Origin: Cyanobacteria bacterium OH_PDB_230
Lineage (GTDB): Bacteria; Cyanobacteriota; Vampirovibrionia; Gastranaerophilales; Gastranaerophilaceae
Direction: 5' to 3'
DNA length: 64,000 bases
Assembly: GCA_023421795.1 (NCBI GenBank)
Contig: JAEZSO010000003.1
Coordinates: 186,001 to 250,000 of the forward strand
Made by a program: the position numbers and the translations under genes. Position 1 is the first letter of the stretch; every line of letters begins with the position of its first letter. Shown here one piece after another: positions 8,256-16,898 of this stretch. The notes beneath the pieces are model-generated. The model worked only from the letters and a program-made list of their open reading frames with translations. It was not told the DNA's origin and searched no databases.

Positions 8256-9869
8256 TTGAGCAAAAAAAACATTGTTCTGATAGGTATGATGGGAAGCGGT
8301 AAGACTACTGTTGCTCAAAAACTGCAAGCTAAACTCAAAGATTTTTCTCTGGTAGAAATAGATTCTGTAATAACAGAATTAGAGGGAAGAAGCATCAATG
8401 AAATATTCAAAACCAACGGGGAAGAATATTTCAGACAGATAGAAAAATTGCTTATTAAATCATATGAGGATTTTTCATCGAAAATTATATCCACCGGCGG
8501 AGGTGCTTTTAAAAGCATTGAAAATATAGCTTCTCTAAAAAAGAACGGAGTTGTTTTTTATCTTTTAGCCAGCCCTGATGAACTTTATGAACGGATAAAA
8601 ACGGATGAATCTCGCCCTCTTCTAAAAACTGATTGCCCAAAAGAAGAAATAAGCACCCTGTTGAAAGAAAGAGAAAGACACTATAAAAAAGCTGACTTCG
8701 AGATTGAAACAACAGGAAAAAGTATAGAGGAAATAGCTGAGGAAATAATAAACAAATACAAATCCTTATCTGGCAATTATTTGACAGTAAAAATTCCTGC
8801 GCAGCTAGAAAAAGAATATCCAATAATTATTGAAGAAAATATTTTAGAAAAAGCTCAAGAGTATATCGAGAGATATGCCAAAGCCAACAGGTATCTTATT
8901 GTTACAAATAACACAATAAATGATCTTTTTGCAAATAGGCTAAAGCTTGAAAATTGCGAAAAAATTATTCTGCCGGACGGTGAAGAATTCAAGAATTTTG
9001 AAACTCTTCAAAAAATAATAGATAAAGCAATAGAAGTAAAGCTGGAAAGAAATGATACGATTATAGCTTTTGGCGGAGGAGTCATCGGTGATATGGCAGG
9101 ATTTGCCGCATCGATTTACCAAAGAGGGGTTAATTTTGTTCAAATTCCAACAACATTGCTCTCTCAAGTCGATTCTTCCGTTGGAGGGAAGGTTGCTATT
9201 AATCATTCAAAAGGCAAAAATATGATCGGTAATTTTTACCAGCCGAAGTTGGTTTTGTCAGATATAACCACCCTTAAAACCTTAGATACGAGGCAGCTTA
9301 AAACTGGTTTGGCAGAAGTTATAAAATACGCCTTTATAGAAAAGACTTGTGATGCCAATGAGTATTATAATCTTTATGACTTTTTAATAAAAAACAAAGA
9401 ACAGATACTCTGGCTCCAACCAAGTATGATTAAAGAAGTGGTTGAAATATGCTGTAGTCTAAAGAGTTCAGTTGTTTATCAAGACGAAACTGAACAAGGA
9501 CTGAGAGCAATACTTAATTTTGGGCATACATTCGGCCATGCAATTGAAAAAGTCACAAAATATAAGGTGTTTACACACGGTGAGACTGTAGCCATAGGAA
9601 TGAAAATTGCATTTAATCTGAGTTATAAAATGGGGTTAATCACTGAAGAATACAAGAACAATAGTCTAGCGTTAATAGACTCATATGACATAATACCTAA
9701 GCTTGATAAATCTATCACTACAGAAGAAGTTATGGAAGCTATGAAACTGGATAAAAAAGTGCGTTCAAATAAAGTAAGATTTGTTTTACCTGTTGCACTT
9801 GGAGAAGCTGAAATAATTGACAACATAGATGAAAATCTTATTAAAGAAGTTATACAGCAAGAATTGTAA
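8256..9869 (+). CDS. aroKB: Bifunctional shikimate kinase / 3-dehydroquinate synthase
   Basis: 537 aa fusion. Residues 1-170 are shikimate kinase: P-loop GMMGSGKTT at 10-18, the shikimate-binding region DSVITELEGRSI, and STGGGAFK. Residues from about 175 are 3-dehydroquinate synthase: NAD-binding FGGGVIGDMAGF, then TLLSQVDSSVGGK, the metal-binding NFGHTFGHAIE, and GETVAIGM. Both halves keep their key motifs, so both activities should be present. The start is TTG with GAGG about 6 nt upstream. It follows aroC by 2 bp. AroK-AroB fusions are known in some bacteria. Confidence 0.95.
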   Translation: MSKKNIVLIGMMGSGKTTVAQKLQAKLKDFSLVEIDSVITELEGRSINEIFKTNGEEYFRQIEKLLIKSYEDFSSKIISTGGGAFKSIENIASLKKNGVVFYLLASPDELYERIKTDESRPLLKTDCPKEEISTLLKERERHYKKADFEIETTGKSIEEIAEEIINKYKSLSGNYLTVKIPAQLEKEYPIIIEENILEKAQEYIERYAKANRYLIVTNNTINDLFANRLKLENCEKIILPDGEEFKNFETLQKIIDKAIEVKLERNDTIIAFGGGVIGDMAGFAASIYQRGVNFVQIPTTLLSQVDSSVGGKVAINHSKGKNMIGNFYQPKLVLSDITTLKTLDTRQLKTGLAEVIKYAFIEKTCDANEYYNLYDFLIKNKEQILWLQPSMIKEVVEICCSLKSSVVYQDETEQGLRAILNFGHTFGHAIEKVTKYKVFTHGETVAIGMKIAFNLSYKMGLITEEYKNNSLALIDSYDIIPKLDKSITTEEVMEAMKLDKKVRSNKVRFVLPVALGEAEIIDNIDENLIKEVIQQEL

Positions 9870-9921
9870 GCTTTTTAAAAAGATGATATAATTATAAGGC
9901 AGTTTAGGTTAAAGGGTTTAT

Positions 9922-10713
9922 ATGAAAATATTGATTTCAAACGATGATGGGATTATGGCTAATGGGATAAGAGCACTTACAGAAGCTCTTGCGACTGAAC
10001 ACGATGTTTATGTTGTTGCTCCTGACAGAGAAAGAAGCGCAGCAGGACATTCATTAACATTACATACTCCTTTGCGTGTTGAAGAATTAGAACCAAAATT
10101 TGGAGTAAAACGTAATTGGGTTACTACAGGTACGCCCGGTGATTGTGTTAAAATCGGCTTGAGTGCTATTTTAGAAGAAAATGAAAAACCAGATTTGGTA
10201 ATCTCAGGAATAAATCACGGCCCAAACCTCGGATCTGATATTTTGTATTCAGGAACAGTAAGTTGTGCGATGGAAGGCGCTATGATTGGATATCCAAGTA
10301 TAGCGGTATCTCTTGCAAGTTTGAACTTTGACCACGATTCGTTTGTTATTGCCGCCAATTTTATAAAAAAATTCTTACCTAAAATAAAAGAGATTGATTT
10401 CCCTAAAAAAACTATACTAAACATAAACGTTCCGGCTCTACCGCCAGAAGATATAGCTGGAGTGGCTATAACAAGATTGGGAACAAAAATGTTCACTGAC
10501 ACATATGACAAAAGAGTCGATCCAAGAGGAAAAGTATACTACTGGATGGCCGGTGAGCTGATTAAATATAGCGAAAATGATGATACTGATATTAATGCAA
10601 TCAGGTGGAACAAAATATCAATTACTCCGATTACTTTTGAGATGACACACAAGAGTATAATGCCTGATTTGGAAAATGCATTCTGCAAAGACGGTAAGTG
10701 CGATTGGCTTTAG
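9922..10713 (+). CDS. surE: 5'-nucleotidase SurE
   Basis: 263 aa. Metal-dependent nucleoside monophosphatase. Signature motifs include the N-terminal ISNDDGI with metal-binding Asp pair, APDRERSAAGHS, GTPGDCVK and SGINHGPNLG with YSGTVSCAMEG. Length is normal for the family. AAAGGG lies a few bases upstream of the ATG. It sits in line with the shikimate genes and directly before the ThiS-like gene, whose ATG starts just after its stop codon. Substrate range cannot be judged from sequence. Confidence 0.95.
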   Translation: MKILISNDDGIMANGIRALTEALATEHDVYVVAPDRERSAAGHSLTLHTPLRVEELEPKFGVKRNWVTTGTPGDCVKIGLSAILEENEKPDLVISGINHGPNLGSDILYSGTVSCAMEGAMIGYPSIAVSLASLNFDHDSFVIAANFIKKFLPKIKEIDFPKKTILNINVPALPPEDIAGVAITRLGTKMFTDTYDKRVDPRGKVYYWMAGELIKYSENDDTDINAIRWNKISITPITFEMTHKSIMPDLENAFCKDGKCDWL

Positions 10714-10714
10714 G

Positions 10715-10918
10715 ATGAATATTATCTTTAACGGAGAAACTAAAGAAATAAAAGAAGGTGCGTTTGTTTCGGATTTAATAAACGAAATGAGCTCCCTATT
10801 GCCTAAAATGTTTGTCATTGAGCTAAATGAACAAGTCATATACAAAGAGAACTATGATATTACAAGGCTTTCTGAAGGCGATAAGTTAGAAGTAGTAGTC
10901 TTTGCCGATGGCAACTAA
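10715..10918 (+). CDS. ThiS/MoaD-like ubiquitin-fold protein without C-terminal Gly-Gly
   Basis: 67 aa from the ATG at 10715, one base after the surE stop. The pattern fits ThiS: an N-terminal strand MNIIFNGET, ELNEQVIYKENYD in the middle and the tail EGDKLEVVVFADGN. ThiS and MoaD normally end in Gly-Gly, which is adenylated by an E1 such as ThiF and carries sulfur for thiamine or molybdopterin synthesis. Here the last residues are Asp-Gly-Asn, so the usual chemistry needs trimming or is absent. No other thiamine gene is nearby; a ThiF/MoeB-type E1 lies 28 kb away. Family assignment is good, function uncertain. Confidence 0.7.
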   Translation: MNIIFNGETKEIKEGAFVSDLINEMSSLLPKMFVIELNEQVIYKENYDITRLSEGDKLEVVVFADGN

Positions 10919-11283
10919 AGGTCAAGTCCGATATTTTTTAGATGCTCTATTTCTGAATTTTTAAGTCCTATAATCGAAATAACATCAATTCTGTAATTAT
11001 CGTATTTGATTTTCGTTTGGTCTAAATAAGCTAGAGCTGCCATATAAATTTTTTGGATTTTTTTTTGACCTACAGCTTCCAATGGATGCCCATAATTAAG
11101 GCTGGAGCGGGTTTTGACTTCAACGAAGACAAGCGTGTTTTTATCTTTTGCGATTATGTCTACTTCGCTGTTTTTAGAAAAATGCCAATTGCTTTCAATG
11201 ATTTCATAACCAATCGAAATCAGATAATCTCTGGCGATTATTTCTCCTGAATTCCCGATTATTTTATTCTTGGTTAACTTCAT
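10915..11283 (-). CDS. YraN/UPF0102 family protein
   Basis: 122 aa. A predicted endonuclease-fold protein of the Holliday-junction resolvase type. Family features: GNSGEIIARDYLISIGY at the N-terminus, then NSEVDIIAKDKNTLVFVEVKTR, which carries the D-x(n)-E-V-K nuclease-like core, and GQKKIQKI. Length is typical. The biological role of the family is not established. It converges with the ThiS-like gene, and the two stop codons overlap by 4 bases. Confidence 0.9.
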   Translation of the reverse strand: MKLTKNKIIGNSGEIIARDYLISIGYEIIESNWHFSKNSEVDIIAKDKNTLVFVEVKTRSSLNYGHPLEAVGQKKIQKIYMAALAYLDQTKIKYDNYRIDVISIIGLKNSEIEHLKNIGLDL

Positions 11284-11337
11284 TTCCTAATTATATCAGC
11301 AATAGCAAATTTTAAATATTTATGTTAGAAATAAAAT

Positions 11338-12177
11338 ATGAAAAACTCAATATTAATAACAGGGGCCTCATCCGGAATCGGCAAGGAAATAGCCAAAACA
11401 CTTGCTGAAGAAGGCTATAATGTTTTTGCAGGAGTGAGAAAAAAATCTGACAAATTCGCTCTTGAAAAATTAAATAAAAATATAAAAGGCGTATATCTAG
11501 ATGTAACAAGCCAGGCCAGTATAGATAAGGCTTATTGGTACATAATGAAATATACTGACAAAATATCTGCAATCATAAATAATGCCGGAATTGCAGTGGC
11601 CGGGCCTATGGAATTTTTGCCTGTAGACAAAATCAAAGAACAGTTCAATGTTAATACTTTTGGAGCAGTGGCAGTAACTCAGAAATTCCTTCCGTTAATG
11701 AATGAAGGCAAAATCATAAATACAAGCTCTATCGCCAGTACAGGAATCTTTCCGTTTTTATCACCATATTGCGCATCAAAAAGAGCAATGGATATTTTAT
11801 TTAATGCAATGCACCTTGAGTTTAAGAAACCTGATATAAAAATCGTATCGATACAGCCTGGAAACATAAAAACACCGATTTGGGAAAAATCTGTTAAAAG
11901 TAATTTTGACGTTTTGCAGACTCTTTCTTCAGAATGTATAGAAAAATATTCGCCTGAATTCAGACTTTTAGAAAAAAATGCGCATAAAAGCAACGAAAAT
12001 GGTTTGCATCCGACTGCTGTCGCGAATTTAATAGTCAAAATACTTAAAATGAAAAACCCTAAACCTTGTTACACCGTTGGTGTTGATGCATTTCTGGTGA
12101 CGCTGTTTGCCAAACTTCCCCAAGATGTGGTGAATTTCCTGGTAAAACATGTGTTAAGTAAAAGGCTTATTGCGTAA
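11338..12177 (+). CDS. Short-chain dehydrogenase/reductase
   Basis: 279 aa. The Rossmann motif TGASSGIGKEIA is at residues 7-18, NNAGIAVAGP near 80, the catalytic Ser in NTSSIAS (about 124) and YCASK (about 142) with Tyr and Lys. This is the classical SDR fold using NAD(P)H on a keto or hydroxyl group. The extended C-terminus (about 190-279) resembles the retinol/steroid-dehydrogenase-like branch. The substrate is unknown. Its 3' end overlaps the convergent cysteine-cluster gene by 11 bp. Confidence 0.85.
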   Translation: MKNSILITGASSGIGKEIAKTLAEEGYNVFAGVRKKSDKFALEKLNKNIKGVYLDVTSQASIDKAYWYIMKYTDKISAIINNAGIAVAGPMEFLPVDKIKEQFNVNTFGAVAVTQKFLPLMNEGKIINTSSIASTGIFPFLSPYCASKRAMDILFNAMHLEFKKPDIKIVSIQPGNIKTPIWEKSVKSNFDVLQTLSSECIEKYSPEFRLLEKNAHKSNENGLHPTAVANLIVKILKMKNPKPCYTVGVDAFLVTLFAKLPQDVVNFLVKHVLSKRLIA

Positions 12178-12565
12178 GGTATTCGTTAAAATTTTTGTCT
12201 ACCTCGAAGTAATAACCGCAGCCATCTAAAGGTTTTCCGCCGTTTATTATAAACTTATTATTGATTTTTGGGTACCTTCTGCATTCAATTGAGCGCATAA
12301 CGTAGTCTTTGCAGGTATTATCGGATTTTAAAGATTTGCAGGTGAACAAAAGAGAATCATCTTCATCTTTTCCCGAAATAAAAAAATGATTGTAAGACTT
12401 GCTGAATTTTATTAGTGAATCAAACTGTTCTTCAGTTTTTACTGTGTTATCGCCAATGTAAAAAACAATATTTTTGCAGCATTCCCCGCATTTTTTGCAG
12501 TCGCCTTTTGATACAAACTTTGATGAAGAAAGCTTTTTAAAATAAAACAATAAATTTTTAAACAT
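12167..12565 (-). CDS. Cysteine-cluster (YkgJ-type) protein
   Basis: 132 aa from the ATG at 12565, whose first base overlaps the stop of the lipoprotein gene (TAATG), which points to translational coupling; an in-frame TTG four codons earlier was not chosen. Near the N-terminus is GDCKKCGECCKNIVF, the C-x2-C-x2-CC pattern of the UPF0153/YkgJ family, thought to bind zinc or an Fe-S cluster; further Cys residues occur in CKSLKSDNTCKDY and IECRRYP. Biochemical role unknown. A second, longer member of the same family is at 53207-53809. Confidence 0.8.
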   Translation of the reverse strand: MFKNLLFYFKKLSSSKFVSKGDCKKCGECCKNIVFYIGDNTVKTEEQFDSLIKFSKSYNHFFISGKDEDDSLLFTCKSLKSDNTCKDYVMRSIECRRYPKINNKFIINGGKPLDGCGYYFEVDKNFNEYLTQ

Positions 12566-12966
12566 TATTTCACCCAAAAATCAGCTATAGCTAAGGCTTT
12601 GTCTAAATTCCTGATTTCAAACGCTCTCATTATATAGTAGCCTTTTTCCGGAATAGTAAAGTAATCAATATAAAACTGTTTCGTGCTATCAACGCATACG
12701 TCCTCAGATTGATAAATTTTAAAACCCCAGTTAGGAACTTTTTCGTTCTTTTTGATGATTTGAATCCTAACGACGCTGTCTTTGAACCCTTTAGGTACAA
12801 TCAATGCATAATTGATTCTTTGGTTTTTGCGAAATTCTTGGACAGGAAAGTTGACAGTATCTTTAGTTATCGCCTTGGAGTTTAAAACAAGTATAGGTTT
12901 ATCTTTGTCACACCCAGAGACAATTAGCCCGACAAAAACAATCAGTATAGTAAGAATTTTTTTCAT
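12565..12966 (-). CDS. Small lipoprotein
   Basis: 133 aa. The N-terminus MKKILTILIVFVGLIVSGC is a lipoprotein signal peptide with a lipobox ending VSGC, so the mature protein should be lipid-anchored at Cys19. The rest is about 110 residues of beta-rich sequence with no recognised domain. It lies 7 bp after the TPR gene on the same strand and is coupled to the downstream cysteine-cluster gene by TAATG overlap, suggesting a three-gene envelope operon. Confidence 0.75.
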   Translation of the reverse strand: MKKILTILIVFVGLIVSGCDKDKPILVLNSKAITKDTVNFPVQEFRKNQRINYALIVPKGFKDSVVRIQIIKKNEKVPNWGFKIYQSEDVCVDSTKQFYIDYFTIPEKGYYIMRAFEIRNLDKALAIADFWVK

Positions 12967-12973
12967 AGGATAT

Positions 12974-14980
12974 TTATTTTATAAATTTACTTTTCAAGAA
13001 ATTCACTTTATATTGAACATTCGATTTTATATCAGCATCATCTGTATATTTCATAAAGTGCTCATAGTTTTCAACAGCTTTTTGATAATTTCTTTCTTTT
13101 TCATAAGCTAAAGCCAAAGCATAGTATGCATAGGCATAATCAGGTTTTAAAGAAACAACTTTAATAAAACTTTGTTTTGCATCTGTTAATTTGTTGGATT
13201 CTGCCTGGCAAAGCCCAAGATTAAATAGAGCATCCGTGTTGTTGGAATTAACTTTTAGTGCATTTTGGTACTCTAAAGTAGCTCCCTGAAGGTTAGACAA
13301 CACTTTGTAGGCATTACCGAGTTTTATATAAGTATTATCATCTTGGTTGTTGATATTGATAGCTTTTTTGTACTCTTCTATAGCCTTGTCGTACTGTTTG
13401 TTTTTAGAATAAGTGTCGCCCAATGAAATATGAGTCTCAGCAACGTCATTTGAAGAAGAATTTGGCATACTTAAAACATTGTTGAAAACTTCAACAGCGT
13501 CATCTGTTTTGTCGTATTTAGCAAGTATTTTAGCATATTGAGTTGCTATAAACTTGTTATCCGGGTCAATCGAAACTGCTTTTTCGTAATTTTCTATAAC
13601 TTTACTTTTAATTCCCAACTTGTCGTATGAATTTGCGATATTTACATAAGCCATAGCCGCATTAGAATCAACCTGTGCAGCTTTTTCATAGCTTTCAATT
13701 GCTTTTCTGTAATTTGTTGATTGAGCCAGTCCGTCACCTTGAGCTATATATGCTTTTGCCAGATAACTCTTGACCTTAGGATCTTTTTTCTGAGATAACA
13801 GGTTTGTGTAGAGGTTTATCGCGGTAGAATACATTCCGACTGCGTGGCAAGCCAATGCTTTATTGTATTGCACGTCATAATCATTTGCATTCAACGCCAA
13901 CAACTCGTCATATATTTTAATTGCATCATAATAGTTTTTGTTTAAGTGGTAAGCTTTTGCCAATTCTTTTTTTATGTCGTTATTTTTAGAATCTACAGCT
14001 AATCCGAGCTTATAAGTGTTTATTCCTTCATCAATATTTTTATTTTTTATATACAGAATACCCAGATTTAGGTACGCTAATGCGTTCTTTTCATTGGTCT
14101 TTATGTATTTAGCATATTGTTGAATCGCTTCATTATCCTTACCTAAATCCGCAAGTATATTTGCATAATCAAATCTTATTTCATCAAAATCAGGTTTAAG
14201 CTCTAAAGCTTTCTCAAATTGTGCCAGAGCAAGCTCGTCTTTTTCCTGTGCCACATAAACAAATCCCAGATTGGCATAAGATGCGTAGTCATTGGTATTT
14301 TTCAATATTGCTTTTTTCAAAATAATTTCAGAATTTGTATAATCTTTTAATTTATACAGAGCCAAGCCATAGTTTGAAAATTCATCAAAACTGGCAGGAT
14401 TAGAAGTGTAAAGGGTGTTGTACTCTTCGGCTGCATTCTTTGCGTCACCTATTTTTAAGTACAGGGAAGCTAAATTTTCTCTGGCATCAACGTGCTCAGG
14501 ATAACAGGTTAAAAACATCTGGTAATAATTTAGTGCTTCTTGGTTGTCTCCCATAAGCATTTTCACGTTTGCCAAATTTAAATAATTATATTTATAGTCC
14601 GGAAAAATCTCTAATGCCTGACTGTACGCACTATATGCGTTGTTGTAGTCGTGTTGCTGCTGCAATATATTACCGATGCTTATATATATAAAAGCGTCAT
14701 TAGGCCTAAGCTTTAATGCTTTTTTATATGCAGCCAGTGAGTTTTGCCATTCGCCTATATCACTGTATATTCCAGCTAATTTTGTGTATAGAAAAGCATC
14801 TTCGCTTGAAAGTTCGATTGCTTTTTTTAATTGGTCAATTGCTTCACCATACTTGCTAGCGTCTTCTAATTTGCAAGCTGCACGGTAGTACTGATTTGCC
14901 TCAGGAGTCATTTGTGCGTTTACTCCAGATGCCAACAAACTGAATGATATAAAAGTCGCTATTAATAATTTGTGCTTAAT
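12974..14980 (-). CDS. Exported TPR-repeat protein with probable ATT start
   Basis: About 668 aa. Nearly the whole chain from residue 30 is tandem tetratricopeptide repeats, roughly 18 of them (A-Y-x-x-L-G-x-x-Y and A-I-x-x-Y-x-x-A-L patterns), a protein-protein scaffold. The conventional start would be TTG at 14938, but that cuts a signal peptide in half. Starting at ATT (14980), 7 nt after a perfect GGAGGG, gives a complete one: KHKLLIATFISFSLLASGVNA, cleaved before QMTPE. I therefore favour ATT initiation. It heads an operon with the lipoprotein and cysteine-cluster genes, so an envelope role is likely. Confidence 0.75.
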   Translation of the reverse strand: MKHKLLIATFISFSLLASGVNAQMTPEANQYYRAACKLEDASKYGEAIDQLKKAIELSSEDAFLYTKLAGIYSDIGEWQNSLAAYKKALKLRPNDAFIYISIGNILQQQHDYNNAYSAYSQALEIFPDYKYNYLNLANVKMLMGDNQEALNYYQMFLTCYPEHVDARENLASLYLKIGDAKNAAEEYNTLYTSNPASFDEFSNYGLALYKLKDYTNSEIILKKAILKNTNDYASYANLGFVYVAQEKDELALAQFEKALELKPDFDEIRFDYANILADLGKDNEAIQQYAKYIKTNEKNALAYLNLGILYIKNKNIDEGINTYKLGLAVDSKNNDIKKELAKAYHLNKNYYDAIKIYDELLALNANDYDVQYNKALACHAVGMYSTAINLYTNLLSQKKDPKVKSYLAKAYIAQGDGLAQSTNYRKAIESYEKAAQVDSNAAMAYVNIANSYDKLGIKSKVIENYEKAVSIDPDNKFIATQYAKILAKYDKTDDAVEVFNNVLSMPNSSSNDVAETHISLGDTYSKNKQYDKAIEEYKKAININNQDDNTYIKLGNAYKVLSNLQGATLEYQNALKVNSNNTDALFNLGLCQAESNKLTDAKQSFIKVVSLKPDYAYAYYALALAYEKERNYQKAVENYEHFMKYTDDADIKSNVQYKVNFLKSKFIK

Positions 14981-14987
14981 GACAAGA

Positions 14988-14993
14988 CCCTCC
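14988..14993 (-). promoter_or_regulatory. Strong Shine-Dalgarno that defines an ATT start
   Basis: GGAGGG on the minus strand, 7 nt before the ATT at 14980. No ATG, GTG or TTG lies at proper spacing in the reading frame of the TPR protein. Confidence 0.6.
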
Positions 14994-15038
14994 GTGCTTA
15001 ATAAATTATCTTACTTTTTAAGAAAAAAATCAATCAGT

Positions 15039-15878
15039 TTAGTTGTCTTCTTTAACAAGTTTGTCATAAACTTGAGAGTTTATTTCTCCCCCGATTAATA
15101 TAATCAAAGACGTATAATATAGCCAAATCATAAGGATGGCAAAGGCCCCGATTGTTCCGTATACTTTATTGTAGGTGTTTAGATTGTTCAGATATAATGA
15201 ATAGCCCCACGAACCGACCAACCAAAAAATACAGAAAAACAACGTGCCTGGTAAGGTGCTTTTTCTTTTAGTTGTCTCATGTCCTACGAAGCAGGGTAAA
15301 ATATAGTAATTGATAAATGCCATAAAGTAAAGAGCTAAAAAGGATACAGGCCATCTTGCGATTAGCACAAAATTTACAAATGCATTTGGTAAGCTAGTAA
15401 AAGTGATTATGAATTCTATGATAACTTTCCCGAATATAATCAAGTTGACGCTTATAAATAAGACAAAAGCGTTAGCCAAAACCATTAAAACTGATAGCAG
15501 CCTTGTGTACCAGAATGGTCTTGTTTCTTCGAGTTGATAAGCTCTGTTTAATCCTTTCATAATTACGGCGACTGCATTCGACGCAAGAACAACCGTTATT
15601 ATTAAACCAAGGGTAGCCACCAATCCACCTTTATTAAAAATCATCGCTTCGTTGAGAGCATTTTCTATTAAAGTTATCACGGGGGCAGGTGCTATAGCTG
15701 TTAAAAACTCCAAAATAGGGTTCATTAAGGATTTTTTGCCCAGCCAAGCAAACAATGACATCAAAAAAAGCATAAAAGGAAACAACCCTAAAATGAACAT
15801 ATATGCCATTTCTGAAGCCATTCCGGGGAAATCTTCAATTATTATTTTGTTAAATAAATTTTTTAAATACTTTTTCAT
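15039..15878 (-). CDS. YihY/BrkB-family membrane protein
   Basis: 279 aa with about six hydrophobic segments. The arrangement fits the YihY (formerly 'RNase BN'/BrkB) family: an amphipathic start with FPGMASEMAYMFILGLFPF, the RAYQLEETRPFW loop near residue 115 and the conserved C-terminal NKVYGTIGAFAILMIWLYYT followed by GGEIN. It sits in the inner membrane; its transport or other function is not established. Its ATG overlaps the stop of the upstream nrnA-like gene (ATGA), so the two are translationally coupled. Confidence 0.88.
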   Translation of the reverse strand: MKKYLKNLFNKIIIEDFPGMASEMAYMFILGLFPFMLFLMSLFAWLGKKSLMNPILEFLTAIAPAPVITLIENALNEAMIFNKGGLVATLGLIITVVLASNAVAVIMKGLNRAYQLEETRPFWYTRLLSVLMVLANAFVLFISVNLIIFGKVIIEFIITFTSLPNAFVNFVLIARWPVSFLALYFMAFINYYILPCFVGHETTKRKSTLPGTLFFCIFWLVGSWGYSLYLNNLNTYNKVYGTIGAFAILMIWLYYTSLIILIGGEINSQVYDKLVKEDN

Positions 15879-16840
15879 ACAATTTCTCTTGAAATATATT
15901 CTAAAAGCTTATTTATAGCTACTTTAGGCGGTTTTTTTATGGTGCAGCCTGCTGCATAGGTGTGCCCACCTCCATTAAAGATACCTGCTATCTTGCTTAC
16001 ATCAATCGTTTTTGATCTCATGCTTACCTTTGTAAACTGATTTTCTACTTCTTTTAGTACGATTGAAGCTTCTACTGTTTTTATTTGTCTCAATGCTTCA
16101 GAGATTCCATCTGTGTAATCGTCAGATGCATTAAACTTGTCCATAATATCCTTGGTGATGATTGCGTATGCTACTTTTCCGCCGAAATCAAACTTTGCGT
16201 TGTTTATTACGCTTACCTGAAATTGAACCATATTTTGAGGCTTTGAGTCGTAGCAGGCTCTGGAAATTTCGCAAGGATTTGCGCCTAATTCAACCAGCTT
16301 TGAAGCCGTAATAAAAGTTTTTACGGATGTATTTTCGTATTTGAAACACCCGGTATCTGTAAGAATAGAAGTATAAAAACAAACAGCAATCTCTTTAGAT
16401 ATGCTTAGATTAAGCGATTCTGCTATGTCAAAAATCACCTGTCCTGCAGAACATGCGGCAGGGTCGATTATGTCAATGTCGGCGAAACCTTTATTAGTCT
16501 TGTGATGATCGATGTTTATCGTCTTTTTTGCCTTTTCAAATAATTGGCCGGCCTCTCCCATTCTCTCTTTTGAAGCCACATCAACTGCAATCGCCAAGTC
16601 ATATTTTACTTCGGGGTCAATGTCTTTTACATTTTTATACAAATCTATTTGCGGCAAAAAGTCATATATTTCCGGTATCTTATTCGTATAAACAGGAGTT
16701 ACATCTTTATTATAATGGGTTTTGATAAGTAATGTTAAAGCCAAAACTGCGCTCAAAGTATCACCGTCAGGATTGACGTGTGAAATTACAATTATGTTTT
16801 TAGCTTCTTTTACAGCTTGATTAAAGTTATTATTATTCAT
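15875..16840 (-). CDS. nrnA: DHH/DHHA1 phosphoesterase, NrnA-like
   Basis: 321 aa. Motif order follows NrnA: SHVNPDGDTLSA (motif I), IAVDVAS, DHHKTNKGF (the DHH motif, about residue 110), ACSAGQVIF, TDTGCF, and C-terminal DHHA1 motif GGGHTYAAGC. Such enzymes degrade short RNA oligonucleotides and 3'-phosphoadenosine 5'-phosphate, and some act on pGpG, which would link to the HD-GYP proteins in this window. It is coupled to the downstream YihY gene by a 4-base overlap. Confidence 0.9.
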   Translation of the reverse strand: MNNNNFNQAVKEAKNIIVISHVNPDGDTLSAVLALTLLIKTHYNKDVTPVYTNKIPEIYDFLPQIDLYKNVKDIDPEVKYDLAIAVDVASKERMGEAGQLFEKAKKTINIDHHKTNKGFADIDIIDPAACSAGQVIFDIAESLNLSISKEIAVCFYTSILTDTGCFKYENTSVKTFITASKLVELGANPCEISRACYDSKPQNMVQFQVSVINNAKFDFGGKVAYAIITKDIMDKFNASDDYTDGISEALRQIKTVEASIVLKEVENQFTKVSMRSKTIDVSKIAGIFNGGGHTYAAGCTIKKPPKVAINKLLEYISREIV

Positions 16841-16898
16841 ATTTTTTTTATATAATTAAATGATAAGAACTATTGTATCATAGACAAGGAATAAATTA

